DNA of 64,000 nucleotides from Gigaspora rosea (Eukaryota; Glomeromycota; Glomeromycetes; Diversisporales; Gigasporaceae), in contig QKWP01000521.1 in NCBI GenBank assembly GCA_003550325.1, positions 1 through 64,000 on the forward strand, given 5' to 3'. This document shows, piece by piece, positions 55,735 through 64,000 of the stretch (position 1 is the first letter of the stretch; every line of letters starts with the position of its first letter). Position numbers and translations under genes: made by a program. The notes below the pieces were generated by a model, which worked only from the letters and a program-made list of their open reading frames with translations, searched no databases and was not told the DNA's origin.

Positions 55735-58700
55735 TCCTTTTGCTCTATCTAACAAACTTCGACACAAAACTAGAAGCAAATGCAGAGTCTTTAACTATAA
55801 AGCAATGACCAAGGAAACTTGGAAAGAATTCTCAAATCAAATCAATCGCAATCTTAGTACCTATAATATACCCTCTACCTCCTATACTGATAGCTCTTTA
55901 GAAAAGTTATGCCATCAAATTCAAACTAGCATTATTCAGACAGCAGTTTAGATTATCTTTAACAAAAAATTCATAGTCCGCAACTTTTATCACACATTTA
56001 CACCCAAAGCAACAGAGCTGTATAATGATCTTAAAACAATTGGCAGCATTATATATCAAACTAAAAACCTTATACATAATAACCTGCCTACCCCATTTGA
56101 TCTTAATAACAAAATTCAATATATTAACCAAAAACACAATCTTCAAATTAATCTCCCACCCTCTAACAAACAATACTTTGTACAATGGATCTTAGATACA
56201 AAACAGATCTGAAAAACTCTATATAATGCTTGTTATCTTGAAAATTCAAAATTTCTAAGAGAACACATCAATACTACTATCTCTAACAGATGTGATAGAC
56301 TTCTTACTAATCCTGCCAAAATGATCAATAGCATTCTTAACTGCCATACAGATCCTGTTTACTTTGATAATATCAAAACAAACAATGATCTAATTACAGA
56401 CCCTATACAAATTAAGAGCCATATACAACAACACTTTCAACAATGGACTTCATACTGGCCTTATAACCAAGAAATCTTCAACTAGCAATAGTATAATGAC
56501 TACTTACCACTACAATCTGTAAACCCTCAATGGTACTTTACTGCACTTGATCCTATAACATTAGAAGAAATAGCATGTACCATTAATCAACTACCTAACA
56601 ATAAGGCATGTGGACCATCTGGAATTAGCTATGAAATGCTAAAACATATTGGTCCTAATGCACTATTAGCTATTACTAATCTTTTTAACAAATGCTTATA
56701 TACTGGACATATTCCTAAACAATAGAAAGATGGTTACATTTTTTCAATTTCTAAAAAACAAACATTTGATGGCAACCTACACAATACTTGATCTATCAGC
56801 CTCATTGAACATATTAAAAAAGTCTATACTAAATTTCTCACCAATCGTCTCAATAGCATATTTACAAAACATAAAATCTTAAATCCTCATAACTATATTG
56901 CTTTACCTGGCAATAGTACTAACTAGGGTTCAGAATGGGTTGGGTTAAACCCACGGATTTGCAGGTTGGGCAGGGTTTGGGTCAAAACTGGGTCCAATAT
57001 TTTGTTCCATTTATAAGTGGGCTGGGTTTACACCGGGTTGATTAAATACCCGGTCTTGGGCGAGTTCTGAAAATGGTTCTGTGGGCCCCCGTGGGCTCGT
57101 TATAATATATATAATGATCTATAGCATATCTTTGTAATTAAATTTTAACAGTACCAGGAATGAAAGTAAAATGATGTAGTTGCATTTTCGGGATTGTCGT
57201 GTAACCTGCGCATTTTTACAGCTTTATTACATAGTCGAGTCGCTTAATTTTAATTGGATGATTGACATGCATAAATGTTATATAGGACGTAATGCTTTGC
57301 AGTCACAAAATCGAATTGGCAGCCACGAATACCAATTGGCAAAGGTTACAACATAATAAAACTAAAAGTATACCTTCTGTTTAACATACCGTTAAAATAA
57401 TTTGGTAATTGGTTAGATAATTCAGAATTTAGCTAAGAAGCGTTTATTGCCATTTCTTTATTCTAGGAATCTATTTTTAGCACGCAAGATGTCTATATAG
57501 CAAACTAATGAACTTACCACTATATTTAACACACAGAAAAAAGAAAAGCTCAATACTGTGATCTAGAAGACCAGAAGGGCGTCAACTATGATTATAAAAA
57601 GAATGTTTTTTTTAAATTCAGTTGTAACTTAGACTATATAAAATCTCTAAAACAAAAGAAATACTGTAGTTTTTTTTGTAGTTAAATTTCTAGTAAGCAA
57701 GTTTGTTCTTAAGATTGATAGTCTTTTAGATTATATTCATTAGACAAAGCCTGTAGATTTAATATTGATGAAAGTCAAAACTGAGTTCAACTTTTTTTTT
57801 TTTTTTTTTTTAATGTTAATGGTGAGACCTTGCTCTTATCTTTATTAGATTTAATGGAGAGTTTTTACAAGACTGGAAAAATTTTCATTGTTTAAATCTA
57901 TTGCTAAGACTAAGAACTCAGACATATATAAAAGTAAACTTAAATACTTATCTGCAGCCTAAACCAACCAGAGTGGCCAAGGCTCACCTAGATTGAGGAA
58001 TAATGTAGAATGTCAGAAGGCTGGGTTGAATATTTGATCCATTTGGGAAGCCAGGTTTCTATTTTGCGTATAGAGATCTGGGTTATAGAATTATTATTTT
58101 CTTGGTTACTAAATTGATTGTGAGAAGTAGGAGGGTTTATTGAGGCCAGTTCAGACGACTGTAAGGGAATTTGTTGGTTTTGGGCTCTGTCTATACAATA
58201 TGGTATCCAAATGTTTGTATAAATTAATTTGTTTAACTGAGTTCAACTTCTGTAATCCTAAATCTATAAGTAAAGCTAAAAAACTTGTCGAAACTATTGG
58301 AAGATAGGCTTGAGTTTCGCGACTTTTTACTTGCAGTTGTTTACTATTCCTTTTAATTTATTTATAGTATGTTTATTAATTTAATTATTATTTTTCTTGT
58401 TATCTGTTATTATTTATTGTTAGCAATTTAATTTTGATACAAAACTCTTTATACACATATCGGTATCTAATAGATCGTTAAAATTTAAAATTTAAGATAT
58501 CAATGCTTTTTTAAATCTGGTTGGATTATATATATAAAAAAACTATTAGACCAAAGTAATAAATTATTATAATTATTAAAATTTAAATAAATATTGAAAT
58601 ATTTTACTTTGGTTTCGTTTTAGTATAAACCTACTAGTTAATCAGATCTTGCACAATCACAAAAGCCCGCTATGCTATTTAGAGCTTTTGTAGCGATTTT

Positions 58701-60892
58701 TTGTAAAATGTTATATTCTAAAAAATACGTATAAAGTGTATAATAAGTTACCTGGGCATTCAACTTCTTTATATTATTACCGGACTGGGTTGGGTTAGGC
58801 TGGGCTGGATTACAATTTGAAGTGACCTGACCCGGCCCAAACCTGTAACTTTAAAATGGGCCAGGCATGCATTTGGGTTTTAAAATTTCTTTGGGCTTGG
58901 GCTTAAATTTAGAAAAACCCAGCTCGACCTGGCCTATTCTGAACCCTAGTACTAATATTCCTATTCATATACTTAATAACTTTATTGAGGATGCTACATG
59001 CAACAAACAGAAAATATAGATACTATCAAAGCTTATAATTCTGTAAACTTAGACCTTTTACTAAAGCACTCTATAGAATCCAAATGCCATTTTAACTTAT
59101 TCAAATTCTTACTGATCTTCTTACTAATCACTCTAACCAAGTCATAACAAACTTTGGACTAACACTACCTTACCCTGTACAAGATGGAATAGATCAAGAA
59201 GAAACAATTATACCACTCTTTTGGTGCATCTACTATGATCCTCTTATTCACAAAATATCTATATCCTATTCAGAATATACAACCTCAACTACCTGAATAT
59301 CTTATATACTACAACCTAACTCACATAAGATGCAAATTTCAGCATCAGTTCTAGTATATATGAATAATACTCTGTGGCTTGCCCAATCTTTTTAACAATT
59401 GCAACAAATTTTACAAACAGCTGAATTCTTTTACTTTATACAATAGTACAAATACAAGTTAATCTACAAAAATCTATACTTACATCTAATACTAAACATG
59501 TACTACAATTACCCTTTATAAACTCTACTATCTCTGCTCAGCCACCAAATATGCCTTTTAAATTTCTAGAATGCTAGTTCACAGCAAATCTTAAGTATAA
59601 CATACAATCTAAATTAATCTTACAAGAAATTTTTAGCTTGGCCAATATATTACAAACCAAACAAATTACTAACAAACAGGCTATTTATATCATTAATACT
59701 GTATTAGTACCTATTTTAGAATATCGCATTCACAATATAGTCCTTTCACAAACTATATGCAACAAAATACTGTCCAAATATTTAACAATTGCAAAACACA
59801 AAGCCAAACTCCCTAGAACAACACCTAATAGCACTATGCTTAACTATAAAATATATAGTATCAAAAATATCTGGAATATCCAACTTCAGCATCACATTTC
59901 TAATTTTCTTACTAGACTTAATAACCAAGGTCTTCTTGGTACAAGTACACATATTAGACTACAACAACTACAAAACAATCTCTGGTCTACTATTAATATT
60001 CTTGCACACCCTAATTCAATAATTGACGGACCCAACAAACATACTTTGACTTTCAAAATTATACAACTATTAAGACATCTAAATCTTACAATTACTATTA
60101 ATCCTAACCTTTTATTACCACATACTATTAACCATTTCTACAAACTATTAAATGATATTATCACTTTATTCAATATTCAAACAACAATTATGTAAAAAAA
60201 AAATTCTGTATATAGAACAACTAACTTTAGCTGACAATTCTATACTTCTAGCTTGGCAACACATCTTACCAAGAGTAAATTATTTACCAACTAGTAAATA
60301 GCCAAAATGGTTTTCTGTATTGGAAAATACTATATTGGCTAATTACACTACTCGAACCATACAGTCAAACTTGCAATTACCTCTCTAGCTTTTAATACTG
60401 GCCATTATACTACTAAATCTAATACTTGGCTAATTACATATCATGATAACAATATTATTATTGGTAAAGCCCGCAGGTTTAACTCAGATTCTAATACTAT
60501 TTCAATTACACACTGGCTACCAAACTCTGACTACCAACATACAAAACTATATCCTGTACCAGATATTACCTGTATACCTTGCTTGGGATGCAACTTTAAC
60601 ACCTTTTATATTCAAAATCATTGTACCTTTAATATTTCTGCTATACTATCTACCAAATTTTTAGAAAGGAAAAACTATACTTTATCTTTTAACAAACTGA
60701 ACCTTCATGCAAATTATCTTGATCTTTTATATTCAATTGCTCTTTATAATCCAAGCTACATTCCACTACCACCAACTATTCCAATATATAGTAACCCAAT
60801 TTATGAAATATTTATTACCAACCAAGCCTTCAAGTTACTTTATCAACTCGCCTTAACTAACTCTACTCAATCTGAATTTAGGCTCAACAAGT
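55735..60892 (+). pseudogene. LINE reverse transcriptase ORF, truncated and decayed
   Basis: Non-LTR retrotransposon ORF2-type polyprotein. RT wording is clear: TINQLPNNKACGPSGISYEM near 56581, then LLAITNLFNKCLYTGHIPKQ, LNSIFTKHKILNPHNYIALP and, after the insertion, IPIHILNNFIEDATC. The catalytic box reads YMNN near 59358 where YxDD is expected, and the aspartate-bearing palm motif A is lost at about 59020. The C-terminal part is open at 59638-60195 (185 codons) and again in a different frame at 60583-60894, where IPCLGCNFNTFYIQNHC forms a small Cys cluster. No endonuclease domain precedes it and the reading stops before an RNase H domain, so it is truncated at both ends. Many stops are TAG or TGA where Trp, Gln or Arg is expected. 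A 2-kb hAT-like element splits it at 56924-58948. Confidence 0.9.
56924..58948. mobile_element. hAT-like non-autonomous element inside the LINE
   Basis: Terminal repeats TAGGGTTCAGAATGGGTTGG and (right end, complement) TAGGGTTCAGAATAGGCCAG are bordered by GTACTAAC (56916-56923) and GTACTAAT (58949-58956), an 8-bp duplication with one change. Both ends are rich in GGGTTGGGTT, GGGTCCAA, CCCGGCCC-type words, forming GC-rich caps on an AT-rich body. No transposase reading was found. The LINE frame GNSTNIP is split exactly at the duplication. Confidence 0.9.
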
Positions 60893-60894
60893 GA

Positions 60895-61719
60895 TCAATG
60901 TGTACAAGGTATTACATCCAAATTAACCAGAAGATCGTATATGAAAATTGGAAACACCGATACCAGTAAGGAAATTGAATTGTCAAACGAATAATCTGCA
61001 AGATTGGAAATTAATCCATGATAGACAAAAAGAAGATCGCGCACATAATGATCTGATAACAACAATCAGATAAAGATAATAAAAATCAAGACGCAAAAAT
61101 AAAGAAGAATAATAATCAGAAAAGAATTGATATTTTAGTATAGTAAATTAATTAGCTAGATCGAAAAAAGTTAAGTTTTTATATCCAGAATTTTATAGCA
61201 ATTAGAAAAGTATTTAAACAGTAGATTTTAGATATTCGATTCTATGTGTTGACCACAATTAAAATTCAGAATAATACCTTAATACATGTATACTATTGAA
61301 ATATTTCTACTTTCAATAGTCTTGACTCTTTATTGTATACCACTATAATTACTGCTTTAATAGTAGTGAACCATCTGACATATCAAAATCTACTCCAAAG
61401 CACCAAAGTAAAAATCTAGCATACACTTTTAATATTTATATAATATTTATATTAAAGAAAATATTCTCATACTTGTAACAGTATACTTAACTGTAACCAC
61501 TGTTGAATTTATTAAATAAAAACTGATTATTATAAACATAAACATACTTCGAACAAGCGAAAAGTAATTTGTTGGTTTATACTTATGTATATATTAAGGA
61601 CTAGCTACCCTTGAGAAATACTATACTCTTCGAAGGAAAATACTAATACTGCAAGATGTGCACTACAAGGCGAAAACAAATAAAAGCTACAACACCATAA
61701 TAAAATACAGAATAACTAA
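60895..61719. other. Junction region between the LINE end and the membrane-protein cluster
   Basis: No coding frame of note. The LINE reading breaks off after LALTNSTQSEFRLNK at 60892, so the boundary of the next unit is near here. No target duplication was recognised. Confidence 0.4.
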
Positions 61720-61959
61720 ATAAGAATATATACCACAGTCTATAAAATATTTATCATCTGGATTATAATAAGTCTAACACCAATACCAAAGAACTCAATT
61801 AAAGCAAAAGTCATAGTAATTACTATACCAGTACCAGCAACAGTTACTACAACCCCTACAGAAAGCATCACTACAAGTAAAGCAAGTAAAGAAACTGCAA
61901 CTACTACCTCTATTCAATCAAGCCAAACAAGTCAACCAGAAGATATAGTAATAACATAA
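61720..61959 (+). CDS. Open frame: signal-like hydrophobic leader plus Thr/Ser-rich segment
   Basis: An 79-codon open stretch without an in-frame ATG. It opens YTTVYKIFIIWIIISLTPIP, a hydrophobic leader like a signal peptide, and continues with VTTTPTESITTSKASKETAT and TTSIQSSQTSQPEDI, a Thr/Ser-rich segment typical of O-glycosylated stalks. It is followed within the same strand by another open stretch with a membrane segment. The family is unknown. It might be an exon or a decayed gene. Confidence 0.4.
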   Translation: MRIYTTVYKIFIIWIIISLTPIPKNSIKAKVIVITIPVPATVTTTPTESITTSKASKETATTTSIQSSQTSQPEDIVIT

Positions 61960-62167
61960 CAATAATAAACTCACCACTATTGTTGGAATATTAGCTGCTA
62001 TATTAACAATATTAACAATAACTTTAACAGCACTAATCTGTTGTATACGAAGACTTAGAAAAAGAAAACAAGCGTATAAGAGACACCTGATCACAAATCT
62101 TTTAGTATTACAAGTTCAAAAAGAACTAGTATATCAATATCAAAATACCTCAGATTTACTATATTAA
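61957..62167 (+). CDS. Open frame: single membrane segment with basic tail
   Basis: An open stretch of about 68 codons without a clear start. It begins NNNKLTTIVG, then one strong membrane segment ILAAILTILTITLTALICC, then RRLRKRKQAYKRH and a short tail ending NTSDLLY. The arrangement (outside Thr side, membrane, strongly basic inside) is that of a type I membrane protein tail. There is no recognised family. Confidence 0.4.
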
Positions 62168-62412
62168 CAAAATCTATTCTCAAACCTGATTCCAGAATTA
62201 GATCAGAATCAATTAACAACTTTAGCAAGGAACCTCAGCTTTAGAAACCAAGCTCAAAACAAACAACCGCCACTACCACCACCTTACTAAAACAAGTAAT
62301 CCGAAATAAAAGAAGTTTAATATAGGAAGTTCACCGAGCAAAAATAGATCAACAAGAAAAAAGATAGAAAAACTATAATAAGAACTAATATCGCAACTAC
62401 ACGTGTATAAGT

Positions 62413-62622
62413 TTGATGACCAAGGATCACATTACATCAATTATAGCAACAATCGTTTCATTTACAATAGGCACTATTATCGCATTAATAATATATTTCT
62501 CACTACCAGAAATCCAAACTAAATTAGCTTTAGGCATAACAATCACATTATTAATTGGAACAATACTATTTGTAATCTTTGCACTATATGACAGAAGATC
62601 AAACAGTATCGACAACTATTAA
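62413..62622 (+). CDS. Small two-pass membrane protein, 69 aa
   Basis: Starts MMTKDHITSII and has two hydrophobic helices: residues about 9-30 (ATIVSFTIGTIIALIIYFSL) and 38-58 (LALGITITLLIGTILFVIFA). It then ends with a charged tail YDRRSNSIDNY. A complete ATG-to-stop frame on the same strand as its neighbours. No family was recognised. The minus-strand 62-codon frame over it is its shadow. About 90 bp downstream the next ORF of the cluster begins. Expression is unproven. Confidence 0.45.
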   Translation: MMTKDHITSIIATIVSFTIGTIIALIIYFSLPEIQTKLALGITITLLIGTILFVIFALYDRRSNSIDNY

Positions 62623-62670
62623 CTGCAATTGTAACTTATTAAATCCACCAGCATCTATGTTACTATTTAC

Positions 62671-62823
62671 CCTAATCTAAACAATATTTGTAGCTATTAT
62701 AACTATTCTTATAATTGAGTACAACCATCAAAGATATAAAAAGAGACTTTACAAACAGTCCTCAACTATCTACGGACAATACAGAAATCAAGATTTCAAT
62801 ACTGGCTGTTGTTAATCAATCTA
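62671..62823 (+). other. Short open stretch with membrane segment and basic tail
   Basis: One frame reads TIFVAIITILIIEYNHQRYK followed by KRLYKQSSTIYGQYRN before a stop. It overlaps the next ORF in another frame. It resembles the other membrane-plus-basic-tail pieces nearby and may be a decayed paralogue. Support is weak. Confidence 0.25.
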
Positions 62824-63005
62824 TGAATACCACTACTCAAGATACTCAAGATATACAAACACCTGATCAAACCCAGACTATAATACTTATCGTATCCGTT
62901 ATAATTATACTTGTAGTCATATCTATAGTTATATCAACTACTGCATATTACTGTTGTTGTAAAAGAAGAATTAAACAAAAAACAAAGAAACTACCCAACT
63001 CATAA
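62715..63005 (+). CDS. Small single-pass membrane protein, 96 aa
   Basis: A complete ATG-to-stop frame. N-terminal part (residues 1-55) is polar and Thr/Gln/Asp-rich (SMNTTTQDTQDIQTPDQTQT). A single membrane helix follows (about 56-78, IILIVSVIIILVVISIVIS), then a Cys-rich juxtamembrane motif YYCCCKRRIKQKTKK and the end LPNS. The triple Cys next to the membrane could be palmitoylated. The shape is a type I or signal-less type III membrane protein with an external N-terminus. Same strand and shape as the neighbouring frames. The family is unknown. Confidence 0.5.
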   Translation: MSTTIKDIKRDFTNSPQLSTDNTEIKISILAVVNQSMNTTTQDTQDIQTPDQTQTIILIVSVIIILVVISIVISTTAYYCCCKRRIKQKTKKLPNS

Positions 63006-63258
63006 TAATATACACACACCATCACATATCTACTGAGACCCTATAACTAAAGAATTAGTTGTAAACGGTACAATATTACCAACAGTATGAACATATTCAA
63101 ATGACTATTTGGGAAAAAGAAAAGAAGACAACAATGTACAGGAGACCAATTGGAGTAATATACTTACCATATCACCAAAGATATAACTTCTTAGCAAATA
63201 ATCAATTCGGATCTAATACTCATGAAATTGATAAATTACTAGGAACTAAACAAAGTAG

Positions 63259-63612
63259 AAACTAAATGAGTGTAAATTCCTAACACTCACGATACCTACA
63301 ACAACTATATTCATAACAGTATCACATACACCTATATACACTACAGTACTCACGAATAATACAGTAACTACTACAATAACAACTACAATTAACTCAGAAG
63401 TAACAGCTACAATAACACAAAGCAACGTAAACGATACCAATGTCATTACCCAAGACATAGTATCTATAGCATTACTTATATTTGCAATAGCAATAATAGT
63501 ATTCATAAACTATAAACACAGATCAGAAAAGAAGCTCAAGATAGCCAATAATCATCTTGATCATGCAGAAAGAATAGCTCAACAACTAAATACTACAATT
63601 TCATCTACTTAA
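63259..63612 (+). CDS. Open frame: Thr-rich ectodomain, membrane helix, coiled tail
   Basis: About 117 codons are open but without an in-frame ATG near the start. It opens LTIPTTTIFITVSHTPIYTT, continues TVTTTITTTINSEVTATITQ, then a membrane helix SIALLIFAIAIIVFI and a basic, helical tail NYKHRSEKKLKIANNHLDHA, ERIAQQL, ending TTISST. Same plan as the frames at 61720-62167 and 62715-63005. The 86-codon minus-strand frame (63246-63506) is the mirror of this Thr-rich part and is rejected. The family is unknown. Confidence 0.4.
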   Translation, partial: KLNECKFLTLTIPTTTIFITVSHTPIYTTVLTNNTVTTTITTTINSEVTATITQSNVNDTNVITQDIVSIALLIFAIAIIVFINYKHRSEKKLKIANNHLDHAERIAQQLNTTISST

Positions 63613-64000
63613 TTAATAAGCTGTGAAAATGACAAAAGATCTACAAGTGAAATATATAATACTGCTGACGAAATACTTGAAGACCTACAAAGAAGATTAC
63701 AAGAAGATAAACCTAAATATAAACCATTGAACCAATACAAAGAAGAATTATATCAAAACCTATAATTGATAATAGAAAATTTACATCAAAAGATATAGTA
63801 CAAGCCTATATTATCTACACTATATGAAAAGAAGAAGATAATGAATATATTGAAAAAATAGCCAAAGCCTATAAACAAGACTTAACTGAATTAACCAAGT
63901 TAACAGAAGCTAAATATAAACAAATTGAATGAACGCTATAAAGAAATTATCCCGCATTGAAGTAAAAAAGTGGAAATACAAATATCCATTTCATCCAGAA
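63613..64000 (+). other. Right edge: charged, helical coding-like pieces
   Basis: Pieces such as EIYNTADEILEDLQRRLQED (63651) and EKIAKAYKQDLTELTKLTEA (63851) read as charged alpha-helical, coiled-coil-like segments in more than one frame. They may continue the cluster beyond the window. No motif was recognised. Confidence 0.35.

Noticed and set aside
55156-56185. Minus-strand frames of 75-92 codons
   Set aside because: Shadows of the 3' LTR, AT-rich spacer and the LINE.
63246-63506. 86-codon minus-strand Val-rich frame
   Set aside because: Mirror of the Thr-rich plus-strand frame; the plus strand has the membrane-protein layout shared with neighbours.

Overview
The window is AT-rich, repeat-dense DNA that reads as a nuclear contig of an arbuscular mycorrhizal fungus (Glomeromycotina; Rhizophagus or a close relative). 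This rests on a spliced fungal P450 gene with short (70-103 bp) GT-AG introns, a relic with Sel1-like repeats, the style of its LINE, hAT and Ty3 proteins, and the density of nested transposons. The genus is inference. The only host gene that still looks sound is the P450 at 34.75-36.57 kb (minus strand), and its first exon was not found. Most other structure is transposon strata.

Layout. 1-10.4 kb: AT-rich repeats, dominated by a satellite of about 19 units of 344 bp (1.13-7.79 kb) that ends in an inverted unit, followed by foldback repeats. 10.9-11.6 kb: a degenerate minisatellite. 12.8-15.0 kb: a Tc1-type DD34E transposon with both ends, itself hit by a TTAA foldback element. 15.2-17.4 kb: a non-coding element sharing the inner part of the Tc1 inverted repeats. 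17.6-18.8 kb: a non-autonomous element with an 8-bp target duplication (hAT-like). 19.6-25.0 kb: a decayed hAT transposase (minus) split by a gag-only LTR retrotransposon and by a TTAA MITE. 25.2-33.1 kb: two decayed host-type genes, one with a Sel1-like repeat, mixed with MITEs and a 2-kb TTA-flanked element carrying a GC-rich tRNA-headed retroposon. 33.6-34.0 kb: a hAT-type MITE. 34.75-36.6 kb: the P450. 38.1-39.5 kb: a TIR element and a 16-copy minisatellite. 42.3-46.0 kb: a second TIR element of that family and a pogo-like element holding MITEs within MITEs. 46.4-55.5 kb: a complete-length but broken Ty3/Gypsy retrotransposon. 55.7-60.9 kb: a 5'-truncated LINE with a 2-kb hAT-like insertion. 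61.7-63.6 kb: several small same-strand open frames encoding Thr-rich, single-pass or two-pass membrane proteins of unknown kind.

How the parts relate. Several nests can be ordered by target duplications: MITE in hAT, LTR element in hAT, retroposon in TTA element, MITE in MITE in pogo-like element, and hAT-like element in LINE. The least explained pieces are the membrane-protein cluster at the right edge, the multi-zinc-knuckle block between protease and RT in the Ty3 element, the long GC-rich tRNA-headed retroposon, and the shared sequence core linking the 344-bp satellite to a foldback transposon. No rRNA, canonical tRNA gene or CRISPR array was found. All coordinates and identities were read by eye; no database was searched.
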